Shown piece by piece: positions 34,432 through 48,000 of a DNA stretch of 64,000 nt (position 1 is its first letter; each line of letters starts with the position of its first letter). This DNA is from Caenorhabditis remanei (lineage: Eukaryota > Nematoda > Chromadorea > Rhabditida > Rhabditidae): contig NC_071330.1 in NCBI RefSeq assembly GCF_010183535.1, forward strand, positions 5,561,717 to 5,625,716. Reading direction: 5' to 3'. Under the pieces are notes generated by a model. The model saw only the letters and a program-made list of their open reading frames with translations, was not told the origin of the DNA and did no database searches. The position numbers and the translations under genes were made by a program.

Positions 34432-35128
34432 ATGGGAGCCCATCGTGCTCCATTACTCATAATACTTCTCTACCTCCCTACCGTAATCTCTCAATTCCAC
34501 CTCTTCATTGTGATATCATGCCAATCGTATTGCCACGTCACGTTCCGTCATCACGAGATGGAATACTACAGTGTTATGGAACACACCGCCCAAATTGCAA
34601 GACATTTCGAGGATCCTGTTCCGAATGTCACTTTCCAAGTGGACAACTTCTTCAATACGACTGATTTCATGCCAGTGACAACAAGTATCGAATGGATCAG
34701 TCATCTCAACAAGACGTTTTATTTCAATCGGGATGGAGTCATGATTATCGGACACTACTTCTGCCCAGAGTAAGTATTTTATCGGGAATTTTAGGAGACT
34801 GTATGAAATTGAAAAATTACAATGAAGCTTAACAGCTCCAGGCTGTTCTCTCCTAGAAAAAGTTTGATCTAACGATTCCCACGTTTCCAGCGGACGCTGC
34901 CTAATCGACAACACTCGGGCGGAATACAAAGATAAAATTGAGAAATGGTCATTCCTTCTGGTTCTTCTCGGAGTTATTTTCTTCTTACTACTGAGCGTAG
35001 TTGCTGATGTGGTTTATAAGTGGACGAAAGAGAAGATCATCGGAAGAAAAGACAAATCACAACCATATAACTCACTGGAATTAATGGATATGTCGAAGAA
35101 GAATTCTGTCACGACGAGCAGAGCATAA
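34432..35128 (+). CDS. Orphan type I membrane protein, second of a pair
   Basis: Two exons, 34432-34769 and 34891-35128, encode 191 residues. Signal peptide (MGAHRAPLLIILLYLPTVIS), an N-terminal CQSYCHVTFRH motif that parallels CQEECEVQIRF in the upstream gene, an ectodomain with NVTF, NTTD and NKTF sequons, a membrane-proximal CPEDGRC, one membrane span (FLLVLLGVIFFLLLSVVADV) and a basic tail. An in-frame ATG at 34315 exists, but acceptors between it and 34432, and the good signal peptide, favour 34432. No family recognised; likely an ancient tandem duplicate of its neighbour. AATAAA at 35211. Confidence 0.75.
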
Positions 35129-35494
35129 TTCGATTGATTTGTACTTTTTGAAATTTCAATAATTGTAAAATATATACAAAATCTCTCCGGTATTCCCTCC
35201 AATGAATGGCAATAAATTTCTTGATTCTCATTCGTTTGTTTCGGTTTTTGAATATAGCTGAAAGGGCATAAAAGAGATCAAACAGAGCAGGACCATCTCA
35301 TGAGAGACGCGGCGTCTCTTTGATGGACTCTACAAATAAGAAGACCCATTTTGGTGATATTTCAGAGAATATGTTAGTGTTTACAGTCATCACGGCGAAG
35401 TTTGAAAGTATTTGGTAGCTACATATTACGGGATTTGAGCTCTTAGGGTTGGTAAGGAAGAGTAATTTCTTGATCTGTTAGTTTAACCTACACA

Positions 35495-35812
35495 CAGTAC
35501 CGTGTAAAAATATACGAATTTTGGCCGTTTTCAGTTGAAAGTGTCTAACTTTGAGAGTGTGTCATCGTAATTCTGATTAAAATAGTGTGATTTTTGAGCT
35601 ATCGTCTTTAAATTATCACCAATCTTTAGGGAGTGCCCTTACAAAAAAGTCGTTTACTATAAAAATGAAGTTCTACTTTTGATCTGTACGATTCATTAAA
35701 AACCTACGGGGTGTGACAATCAGAATTATCATGACAAACTCTTAAAATTGAACAATTTAAACTGAAAATGGCCAAATAGCAACATAGGTTTACAACTACT
35801 GTGAAACCTGAT
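35495..35812. repeat. Fold-back (MITE-like) element, copy C
   Basis: Same family as the elements at 30365 and 32064: CAGTACCG at the left, TTTTCAGTTGAAAGTGTCTA close to it, then GTGTGATTTTTGAGCTATCG and AGTGCCCTTACAAAAAAGTC in the same order as copy B. The left arm is shortened and the right end is degraded. Confidence 0.7.
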
Positions 35813-35975
35813 TCAGAAGCGCTCATGCTAGAAAGAGTTGGGAGCATCAAATCTCTATTGCTTTTGATATTTTTTGAACTGACAAAGTATTTTATGAATG
35901 CCTAACTGTATTTTGTCAATGAGTAACTTTGTGGTATTTCTATTGGAAGTTAAGGTATAACGCTTTGAACGGATG
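35810..35975. repeat. Degenerate relative of the intronic MITE
   Basis: Words such as GAGCATC, TGTATTTTGTCA and GAAG-GCGCT follow the same order as in the element at 33651-33872, abutting the fold-back element. Strongly diverged, so the assignment is tentative. Confidence 0.4.
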
Positions 35976-38900
35976 ACCCTGTGTGCTTTCGTCACCAGTT
36001 TCACACACTCTTTGTCCTCAGGTCACGGGCTTTCCTGTATCCGGTGGCTACTATTCTTCAAGGTGAGTCAGATGATAATCACAATTCACTACTATTTACT
36101 GTTTCCACTTTTCGAAAATCCCTCTTTTGTCTCCTCCATTCGTTCTCACATATGCTCTTCTAGAAAAAAAGGAACACCTGACAAATGTAAGTTTCCCAAC
36201 ACAATTATTTTTTCTAACACTGACATCCTTCCACATCTGACACTCATCTGTACGACTAAATGGGTTCACGAACAACAGTTTCACCTGAGAATTGCTCATT
36301 TCCAAACACCTGTCTGTCATTTCGAGCAGATTTCACAGCAGATTCCTCGAGATTTTATCTGAAGACTGCCTCTAGGAAGAAAATGTTGTAGAGGGATAGG
36401 ATTCCGTGTTTGTCATACGAACTAGAGTGGGCCTTTTTGAGTTTATAGCTTCCCAAATGTTGAATATAGTTTCAGCAATAAGCTGTTGAATTTCGAAGCC
36501 TATTCAAGGTTTACTGAAAACTTTTTTACCGGAAACCAGTTGAAAACTAATACTTCGTTTTCTTTGGGTTTGGTAAATTTTTCTTTCATTTTTACCTCTT
36601 TCAAAGTTTTTTAAAACTCGATTGTGAAAACTCCGCAACAAAAGTCTGTTAAATTATTTGATTATTTTGAAGCTCCCATTTCTCTTTCAAACTTCATTCC
36701 GAAGTAAGCACAAAATCTAGAATTTGTTTCTCCGTTCCCATCGAATTACCACCCACTAGAGAGATCTAATTAAAACACTTCCGGTTCAATCTAGAGCCAG
36801 GATTCAGTGGGAACCTGTTAATTGTCTGTGAATCTTCCTTGTTTTCCCTGAACCCCCATTTCCCCCTCATCACTTCAATTTTCTTGTCATCTGTCTCAAT
36901 ACAATGATCGAATGAACTGTCACGTCTTCCCATTCTCTCTCTCTTCTTGCACACTCTCTCACTGTATTCTAATCTGTCATTGATCTGCTGAAAACTCTCT
37001 CTCTCTGTATTCTGTGCAATCGATTTACAACATTTCTCAATGTTTTCCTTTTCTCTATTTCATCCACTTTTCTTCTATTTGTTGTCTCGTCCCTTTTTCT
37101 TTTTACTAGAAGTTTTTTGGCAGCTTCTAGGTTCTTTTTCTCGACACAAAAATCACAACCGCCCACACTCACTCGTACGATTTCCTCTTTTTCTCTCTAA
37201 AACTTCCACCGAATTTCTATTTTTTATCGTATCAATCAGGTGCCCGCTTCTATCAGCTTTTCAAAACATTTATCCATTTCAGATTATAGTTTTTTGATTA
37301 TTTTTCATTTGTAATGGTCTTTTTTCGTAAATTCTGAGGTAAGAAGACTAAAGCGCAATGATGATGATGATGCATTCTAATGCAAACAAGAAGCCATTTT
37401 TTGGTGGTTAGGAGACAAAAAGAAGAGGGGACACTTGGGTTTTTCGAAATTTGAATTGGATCAATCGATTTTTGATGACAATTAGTTTTCCATGATTGAA
37501 ATTATTTGAAACTAAAGTTATTGAGAACTGGCTTGCTTAGACTCTGATTATGGGAAATAATATTTGATCGAATTTCATAAAATCCCAGTATCATACTCTG
37601 GTCGAAATCTTGAGAGTACCTGATGGTGACTCTTGCCGATCTCAGCTAAGTTCGTAATGATAAGGTCTGCGAGTGTTGCACAAATCGAAAGCGTTTCCGT
37701 AGCTTTTAGCAAATTTCAATTGGATAAAAATAACAGTATGTGTGTCTGTGTGTCCGGATGTTACTCTTATATGTTGTCTCAGTGAATGTTTTTCATTGAC
37801 TCCACCGCTCCAGCTTGCCTAAACTTTTACGATGTTACTTTATGCATCTTCTCTGATATTTCATTACAAGCTATTCCATCACTAATCTGTCTTCTCTCTC
37901 TCCAATAACATTTTGATTGATGTCGTGTTGAATGCCGTCCAGGTGTCTCATCTTATGACGTGGCACTCCGAAACCGGGAAAGACTTTGAACTGTCTTCAG
38001 CGGATTAGTCTCAATACCTCTTGACTTGATTTATATGCATGGGAAACCGACGGAAAAAAGTGTATACGCATGGAGGTGTCGGGTGAAGAATCAGTAGTTG
38101 AGCTAGGTAAGAACGATGATTTTTTCGTGAAGTTTGACTTCAGAGCATTCCCAGTTATGAGATGAACACTGGTAACTCTGACTGAGAATGTGTCACGGTG
38201 TCTCGTTCAGTCCAATCCAAGTGGACAGATCTCATCCAGAGCTTTCTTTTTATAGTCGAGTACTAGATACAGCTCAGTAATGAAACATATTCCATTGCCA
38301 AATGGTGCAGCTCCCGAACCTTTTATTTTACCAACTCAATCGGAAGAGAATTTGGAAAAAACATGCAAACTATGAAAGGAAGCTCTAGGTTTACTCTGTA
38401 AGTTAATTAAAAATTGAGAAGATTTTGAAGTTGGCTTCGAAAAGCCCAGACAAGAGAACTCTCCCAATTTAGTTCTTCAGATTTTTGAATCTTTCTTTCG
38501 TCGAATTTTCCATTTCCAGAGACTTTTCAGATGCCTCCAACCATCTGAACAAACAGTCTCATTCTGAAAACCCTTATTCATCAAAGACCCAAAAAGCCGC
38601 TAATCACCATTCGTTCCCACCAATTCTTCTTTCTTCTCGTTTCCTGATTCCCGCCGTTCCCATACCTTCACTCCCCTCCTCCTCCTTCTCCTTCTTCTTT
38701 CTTTTATTCACCATCTGATGTCTCGTTTTCATTTCAAAATCAGTCTATTCTTTCAAAAAACTCCTCCTCTCATCCTGCTAACTCTCTGGGTGACCGCAAC
38801 AAGTGGGCGGAGTCTTTCCCTTCTGGCCCACCCCGTCTGTCTCTCTCCCTCTCTCTCTATGTCTCTTTTCTTATTCCACCCAACAATAGACACCTCTCAG

Positions 38901-39042
38901 TTTTTGGGTTATTGTTTTCTATCAATTTAATTATCCTCATATTTTGATTTATCACAATTCATTCAATTAATATTCAAATCATTCAGAACCCCCTCGATGC
39001 GCCATATCTAATCTGTCTACTTATTACAATTACTCTGGAAAA

Positions 39043-42000
39043 ATGAGAAGAGATCTCTCAACTTGTCTTCTACTTTTATTTTCAATTCAATCACTCACTG
39101 CTCTTCATAATGGATCATGTCTTGGATTGGTATGCGGACACAATGGAAATTGTCATGAAGGACCAAAAAATGGAACACAGAACACGTATTGGTGCAGGTA
39201 AGATATCGTTCTTTTAAGATAGGATAGTGGGGGGGTTTGAGACATTTATGTTTACTCATAGTCGGCTCAGCTGACGGTTGACTTTTTTTCTGAAATTTTG
39301 ATGATTGATTTCGAAACGACCGCTGAAAATAGTGAACTTTACTTGCTGAAAATATAACATTTTTCAACAGACAAATCTCAGGTATCGCTGCGACTTTCGA
39401 GCTTTTGATACTTTTGGGATAAACTTTTGAGAGGTTAGGTGTCCTGTCAAAAAATAAAATACCGAATTTTCAACTTGTTGCTCATTTCTCTTCTTAAAGT
39501 TTGCTTTTCACCCCCTTCAATAATTTAAAGATTATCTCTCACTTCTTCACATTGTATTCCTAAAAAAGATTCCGTCAAAAACTCACTGAGCAACATCACT
39601 TCTTCTACCCCAATAACCACTTTCCAACAATAACTCATCCATCTTATTATTCTTGACCTAATCGTGTCTTCTCTTCTACTGAACAAAGATTACGTAATTC
39701 ATTCGGTTAATTTATAGCGGCACACTTCTCTCTTGCTCTCCCCCACCTGATAAGATAAGTATTCTGGAATCAGGAAGGCACGTGTCTTCTCTCTATGACA
39801 TAATTAATTACATTGTTTCCCCTCACTCTTCGTGTTCCCTCAATTGGTTCCCATCGAAAACTTGCGCAACAAGAGAAAAGAGTAATGGGTGTAGAGAGAG
39901 AGGGACACCTGCATCGTCTCGTCGAAAAAAAGAACTTTCTTTTTTCGGTGGGGGGTAATGGGAAAGATTGAATGAACACCTGTTCCTTCTTGGGAATATG
40001 AAACTTTTGAAAAGCTTTTATTCAAGATTTCGTTGATTTATGAGTGTCAAGAGGATATCGTAGCAAGCGTGATCAAGTTGAGGTTATCAATAGAGTTTTT
40101 ATAAAAGTATCTGACAAAGCTTTTTTGGCTCACGGAATATCCGAAAACTGTATCTAAAGAGTTAGCAATAGAGCGCACTTCAACTCCTTCCCCGAAACTA
40201 CCGTAACCCGTCGACTTCATCTAAGATTCCGTTCCCACAATCATTTTTTCTTCATCACAATTCCCGTCTTCTCCCCTTTTTCTCCTCTTCCCAATCCCCT
40301 TCCCGCCACAAAAAGCCACCCAATTAACCCTTCTCATTAGAATTCGCGCGTCCATCCACGGGCTTTTCGTTTTCATTTCCTCAAAAATCGCCACCAAATC
40401 GTTAGTTTATAGTCATGGGAAAATCGGCAGAAATCGAGAAGACTTTCTATGAAAAAAGGACTGGTCTCTTCTCCAGATGGCATCTCTTATCAAGGGATGA
40501 CTAACCTCTTATCAAATACCTCTGTTCTCTCCTCGTATTTTTACAGCCGGGTTCCCAGTTTTGTCGGCAAAATAGAGGGAGAAGAGGAGCAAGTCATAAA
40601 ATAATACAATAGCAGACGTGAGGGGGAGATTACTGTCACTTCTTATGAAAGGGTCGGTGGGGATATAAGACATCACATTTAATAACAACATAATCCATGT
40701 CTGGGAAAAAGTTTCTTTTTTTGAGATTCGGCAGTTTCGGAACCTTGATTCTCATGACTCAAAGTTCAGAACTAGAAGTTTTTACACTTTTTTCTCGAAA
40801 TCCCGAACATTTCAGAAAATTCCACATTAAACTCATGTTCGTTTGAAACATGCTCCTTTGATTCTTCTGAATCTTCTGAATCGCCCAATAATCTGCTTCT
40901 ATTTTCAGATGCAACGAAGGATTCTACGGTGTCTACTGCGAGAGAAGATGCGACTTGAATTGTGGATCAAATCAAAAATGTGTATTCAACAATGAGATTC
41001 AGAAGACATTATGTGTTTGCAAAGGTGAGAATTCCGAAAAAACATGTGGTCCAATGTCATTTATCACTTTCCTTCACTATGAAACCATAAGGTTGGGAAT
41101 ATGCTCAAACTCCTCTAGAGCTCTCCTCTCGGCGGTCATTTCGTGTCCCATTTCCCATGGGGACCTCGAAAACCCATCACTCATTTTTTGGTGCCCCCCG
41201 TGGCGGAGTACTGGTGGTCACTCTCTTTTTGTTGCGAATGAAATTCCGGAAAAAGAGATTCCATGGTATCAGCTGCCTCTTTTTTGGACGTGTCGGCTAC
41301 TTTTTTCTGACCACTTCATTCATCATAAGGGCACATGTTTTGGGAGAAAGGGAAAAGGGCAGTTGACACAAAAAGTAGGGGATTTTGAATTTGAATAGTG
41401 AGAGGAAATTCGGTAACAAACGGACACACAGATTGCCATCCGTCTGTCTGTGTGTCTGTTTTTCTTCATCCAAAAAGTTACGTAACTTCAAAATAGATAG
41501 CAAAGCGGGTATTATTTCTTGCCCCTCGCGCCACCCGAGGACAAATTGCTAGACCGTACCGCCCGTCCGTACAGCTCATTTGTCTTTTCGGCGGGTCTTC
41601 TCCTTCGTTTCTAAATGAACCAGATCCTGATAGATTGCTCTTCTCACTCCTCCGTAGGTCATTCACACACACTTTTTTCGTCTTCTCATGATCCGCTCCT
41701 TCGTCGTCTTTTTCGTGGCGATTTATGGCGAATGTTCGATTGAAGACAAGGCGACGACGACCCGATGGCGCCGTGACTAGTGTTGCCATATTTTGAGAAG
41801 ACAGGGAATGACCTAAAAACGAGCAGATGTGTAGTATTGTGTGTTGAATGAAGCAGAAGTCTCTCACTTTTTGAAGGGAGGAGGAGGGAACGGGTGTGGC
41901 TGAAGGGAGGGGGAAACCGTGGGAAAGTGGAATGGAGACGGACATGATACGGTCTCAGGATACGATAGGAATTGGAAGTGAGAGATCTGAGGGGCCTTTG

Positions 42001-45000
42001 ATAAATAGCAGATAGAAACAACTCAATCAGAAAATCTCTTGAATCTGGAAGAAGACGATATTTTGTGCATGGAGAAAGTAAACTTTAAGATTCCGGCAAA
42101 AGCTTTATTTTGTAAAATTCCTTTCCAGGAAAAATTAAGGGTGAAGCTCCCAAAAACAAAGAGAAAACGGGGTTTGAGAGCGACCTTTTTCTTTCGATAT
42201 TTTCTATTTCTATTTTTGTTTTGCCACAAACTTGGTCAACTACAAAGTTGGAGCTCCAGACTTTTACTATACAATACCAAAAGATTTGAAAAGAAATCTT
42301 TATTTCGGGCGCTTTGTCAAAACTCCAAAATTGACTATTTCGAGTAGAAAATGAATATCAACACAGTACCGTACTCCAACCAATCCGAGAGTACGTAGGT
42401 ATTTCGAAACTTAACGAAACTAGATTCAAAGTGACTGATCTCTGAGAATCTCGTACTCAACACACTAATTTTCACTCTTCAAGAATTCATTTCCATCCAA
42501 CCCAGCTACAGTAATCCTGTGGCACATTCAAATTTATTGAAACCATATAAATATTATTCCAGACTGCGACCAAAACGGATTGTCTCTCTTGAAACCGAAT
42601 TGCCCATCAGGATACGGAGGTAAGTGACAGTTCTTCGAGTTTCGACGCAACAATACTCCCCCAGAATAAACAATGAAACAATCGAAATGAGCGCCCTGTA
42701 ATTATCGCTTCCGATTGCATAACACATAGAGAATGCCACTTGAGCAAACTTTTGGGGCATACTTACATATGGATTAGTCATAGTTAGTTTAACAAGAACA
42801 CGATTAGTAACGAGAGGGGTGATGAGAATGTTAGTTACTTGTCCGTTACGGTCGAAAAGTTAGAGGTTTGGTTACTGTATCTCTCAAAACATTTGACTTT
42901 CTCATGATGACTCGATGAAAACGAAGAAGAAGACACCGTCAACATTGATGACCATCATCATCATCTAGGATGACAAAGTCTATAATTAGGACTCCCGTTT
43001 GGCGTCAGACACACTTCTTCTTATTCTTCTTATTCTTCTGGTTGTGATACGGGACGTAGAGAAGGTCGTGGGAACCAGAGGGAGGAGTGTGGGTACTGTA
43101 ACGAAGACTGTCAAGGGGGGACTGCTAGAAATGATGTCCCATTACGGTAACTTTGCCCATATGTTGTCGGTAAAAGATCTAGATCTCAAATAAGCGTTGA
43201 ACCTCCTGTTGCGTTTCATCCTTTCCATCATAACATTGACACCTTTCATCATCTCTTAAGAAGTGCTTAATGAGGGGTGAATGACCTATTAAGAGGACAG
43301 AACGGAACAAAAAACAAACTTCCGGGCGGGGAGGGATCTCTTGCCTTTTTGAATAAGTTTCCCAAAGTATTGTAAAAGTTTTTGGATGTGTGTGCACACG
43401 GATTAGTAACAAAACATGACGATGAAGTTGTATAAATTGTAATATATGTAATGTCATGTGTCCTTGGATTGGGAGAAAACACATTTAGGGGTTTGCTAAT
43501 ATTCTCTATTTCGAACCAAAATATTGTATTTCTAACTGTATATTTTTCTAGATCTATGTGTCAGTTTGTCCCGTAAAAGCTTCTTCTCATATTTAACAGT
43601 TCGTCTAATTTTCTAATTCAAAATCCCATTTTCCCCTTAATTTCCCAATTACCAAACAGTTTGTAACAAGATGCGGTACTCATTCAAAGTAGGTAGTCTA
43701 ATAAGAAAACGAAATGAGTTCTGTCATTTCTTTTCGGAGGAGCGGCAAACTTTTTGATGTCAGTAGTCATCACACACACACACACAACTGTTGCCTCTTC
43801 TTTTTTCTTCTCCGAATACTATTTGTTGCGAATTCGATACCTCTGGGAAAGAAATGACTAGGGGGATTAGGAATGATTGACCTCTTCTCTATATTTATTC
43901 TTTTTCAGGAGAAAAATGCACAATTTCCGGTTGGTGTTACCCAGAAAAATGCAAGAATGGAGGACGATGTGTTGGAAGTGGAACCGATGCGAAATGTGTC
44001 TGTCCCGATGGATTTAAGGGAGAGAAATGTGTATTGGATGTCAATGAATGTGAAGTTAAACAAGATGCTTGTGGTCCAAGAAGCACTTGTATGAACACGG
44101 TAAGTTGACTGGCGTGACGTTGGCGCTTTTAAAAAAACTTGTCGCGTGTCTCCACACTTTCCCATCAATTACCGTAGCCCTTTTCGTGCAGCTGGCGATG
44201 CGAATCGACATGTCCAGGAGACGACGAGAATAAAGAAACACACCGCCCTTCTTCTCTGTGATTCAGAATATTTCGTGTTTCGGCAAGGAGATATTCAAGG
44301 GCGTGCAAATATTAAAAGTGGAAGAGAATAGGAGGGAATGAATAAGGAATAGTAACTGTGTGGGATTACTTCCGGTACATGTTTGCATATGCTTATGTAA
44401 TAGAAAGGAAGTGGGTGTCAGGTGACTTCACTTGACTTTAGGATTGTTCCGGTTTAGGATTTGGAACGATGTTACAGTAATCTAGAGTTTAGTAATCCAG
44501 TACGCGGGTAAATAGAGAGAATAGTAGTAGTACGAGGAGTCTAGCAAATGAAAAGGTCAGATTTCGGACATCGGGAGTCATAGCTACAGGAACTCGCGTT
44601 TGTGAAACATCAATTAAGATCAGACACAATCAGCTGGACATCCTGTTTATATTAACCTCACTAAAACTACAGCAACTTGAATTACAGTAGTCTTTACAAT
44701 TATCGGTCCAAGAAGTTCATTGAAACTTATTCCGATTTCATTACAGTACTCTGAATTTCCAAGCTACAGTACCTCTTAATACAAAAATGAAACATTTTCA
44801 CTCTTATCCATTTCCTGTCCAACTTACCGTACTCTAACTTTCTTCTCTTTTTTCAGAACGGCTCCTACCTCTGCGTCTGTCCCCAAGGATTCCTCCCTCC
44901 AGACTGTCTCACTCCTGGAAATTCTACTGTTGTCGAATTCAAACCAACCGTCTGTTTCGTCGATATCTCTCCAGAACACCCAAATGGAAAGAGTATGTTC

Positions 45001-48000
45001 TGCCAGAACGGAGGCTACTGTGAGAAGGCTCTATCCAGATGCCAATGTCCACCTGGGTACCGTGGTTCCACGTGTGAAATAACTCCTGAATCCGAGGCGG
45101 AAGATCCCTGCTCCTCGAATCCTTGTATCCATGGATCGTGTTCCTCATTTGCCGGTGGATTCCAATGTCTTTGTGACGATGGATTCAGTGGATCATATTG
45201 CCAAGACGGCAGAAATCACTGTGTCGAGAATAAATGTGAAGCCGGATCGAAATGTATCAATGACGTTTCCTCTTATTTCTGTGATTGTCCACCAGGAAGA
45301 ACCGGTCAATTCTGTGAGAAGATGGATTGTAGTGCAGTCCCTGGAATCTGTAATCATGGACGATGTATCGATAATCCTTTCTCTGAAAAATCATTCGAAT
45401 GTCAATGTCAACCCGGATGGGAAGGAGAGCTGTGTGACTCGGATAAAAACGAATGTCTCTCTCGGAACATGTGCCTGAATAACGGAACATGTGTCAATCT
45501 TCCCGGCACATTTCGATGTGATTGTGCACGTGGATTCGGTGGAATATGGTGTGATCAGCCAGTGGATATGTGTCAAGATGTAGAATGTATGAATGGTGGA
45601 AAATGTCTGCACACTTCGGATCACTCACCAGTATGTCAATGTCGGAATGGATTCATTGGAAAGAGATGTGAGAAGCAGTGTCCACTTGGATTCGGAGGTG
45701 TTCGATGTGATCTGCGAAAGCCCACTGGAATATGCTCGAAAACTGGTCCGAAGTGCTTCAACGGGGGCATATGTAGTAGTGGATTCTGTGTTTGTCAACC
45801 AGATTTTACTGGAAATCAGTGTGAAATATCAAGAAATGAAGTGACGTCATCACAGAATCTTTGTCAATCGGACCCATGTATGAACAATGCTACGTGTATT
45901 GATGTGGATGCACACATCGGATATGCATGTATCTGTCAGCAAGGATTTGAAGGAGATATCTGCGAGAGGCGTAAAGGTAGGACATCTGGAAATGAATACA
46001 GACAAACACACTATTATTATTTTCAGATATTTGCCTGGAGAACCCTTGTGCCAATGGAGGAACTTGCCATCAGAATCGTGAATCCTTCTCCTGTGAATGC
46101 CCATCAGGATTCTATGGGGAACGATGTGAATTGGAGAAGAGATTCTTCTGTACCAATAGGTAATTAGTTATAGCTATTATAATCAGATAAATAGTTTATA
46201 CTTTCCTTTTTTCAGTTCATGCAAGAATGGTGGAGTCTGCCTCCGAAATGGCACAGCTACAAAATGTGAATGTTCATATGGATACACTGGAAACAGATGT
46301 GAGGAGAAGATCAATTTAAATATATTCAGTAATCAGGATGCGTAAGTTTCTTTCGAATCAGAGTTAAATTCTAAACCTTTATATTTTCAGCGTCTTCCGT
46401 ACTGTATGCGAAAAACGGAAATGTTGGGAACGTGCCAACGATGGCAACTGTGATGATGATTGCAACTTCTCCGCATGCAAATTCGATGGTGGAGACTGTT
46501 CTGGAAAACGACAACCGTTCTCGAAATGCAAATATGGAAACATGTGTGCCGATCTCTTCGCGAATGGACAGTGTAATCAAGCTTGTAATAATGAAGAGTG
46601 TCTGTATGATGGAATGGATTGTATGCCAGCTGTGGTCAGATGTCCGGCCAAAATTCGAGAGTATTGTGCAGCAAGATTTGCGAATGGAATATGTGATACG
46701 GAGTGTAATACAAATGGATGTGGATTCGATGCAGGAGATTGTGATAACAAGACAGAGTCCGCCCCACTCAAAGATATTCGAATTACTGTACAAATGGATC
46801 CAACGGAATTCCAGAATAACGGAGGAAACTCTTTGATGGAGATCAGTTCAGCACTCCGTGCAACTGTCAGAATCCAAAGAGATCTAGAAGGACCATTGGT
46901 ATTTGAATGGGACGGTGAGAAAGAGCAGAAGAGAGTGAAGATGGACATGAAGAAGCTCAGTGAGCAACAAGTGCTCTCTACTTCAATCCGAAAAGTCAGA
47001 AGTGCTATCGGAGGAAAAGGAGTTGTTATGTATCTTGAAGTCCAAGAAAACTGTTCTCATGGAAAATGTCTGTATAAGGATTCACAGACAGTTGTCGACT
47101 TGATATCCGCCAGACTCGCCAAGAAAGGAATCGACTCTTTCGGTGTCCCCATCTCAGAAGCTCTCGTATCCACACCTCGGAAATCAGGAGGAGAAAGTTC
47201 GGGATCGTTGAATAGTTTTGTATTTCTTACTGGAGGATGCATTGCAGTGATTTTGTTGATTGCTGGAATAATGAAAGTGGAAGAAATTAGAAACAGAAAA
47301 CGACGAATGATAACTGCTAAAACATGGACTCCACCAATGGAAAATGAGGATAAGAACCGAAGAAATCAATCGATTAACTCCAGTCAACATTCTCTATTAG
47401 ACCCCACTGCAGGATATTATGATCCGAAGAGACATCGAGCAGAATTTGATTTGGCTTCACAACCGCACGGAGAATATAACCAATTCTTTCCTCAACCGTT
47501 TGTTAATGGAAATGGATATATGACAGATTATGGAGGCTCTGTGACACCCATGCTCAGATTACCTACTACTACAGTACATCAAGTGTCATCAATTAAAGTA
47601 GAAGAAGAGACAGAAGTACTCACAAAACTACACGAACAAGCTGCTGGACCAGACCCAATCACTGAACAAATCACTAAAGAATCAGTGAACGTCAAGGATC
47701 CGAAATACAAGAGAAATGTTCTTCATTTCTTAGCTGCGAATTCAACTGGAAAACAAGAAGAACTGATTGTACTGGAAGCGAAACAATGCATTGCTGTAGG
47801 CGGAAAAGTGAATGAAATGGATTGTGATGAGAATACTCCGCTGATGTTGGCAGTTAAAGCAAGACGAGCTAGATTGGTTCTCTACTTACTTAAGGCCAAA
47901 GCTGACCCTTCCATCTACAACAAATCGGAACGAAACGCGCTCCACGAGGCCGTAATCAACAGAGACTCCCAAATTATGAAATATCTGTTGACAAATGAAC

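Larger units (their letters stand above)
35217..39042. other. lin-12 upstream region
   Basis: About 3.8 kb with no supportable gene. It contains repeats at 35495-35975 and T- and CT-rich stretches. RTGGGAA matches occur at 36807-36813 (forward) and 38614-38620 (reverse), the latter about 430 bp before the lin-12 start. A GATGATGATGATG run is near 37358. Confidence 0.55.
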
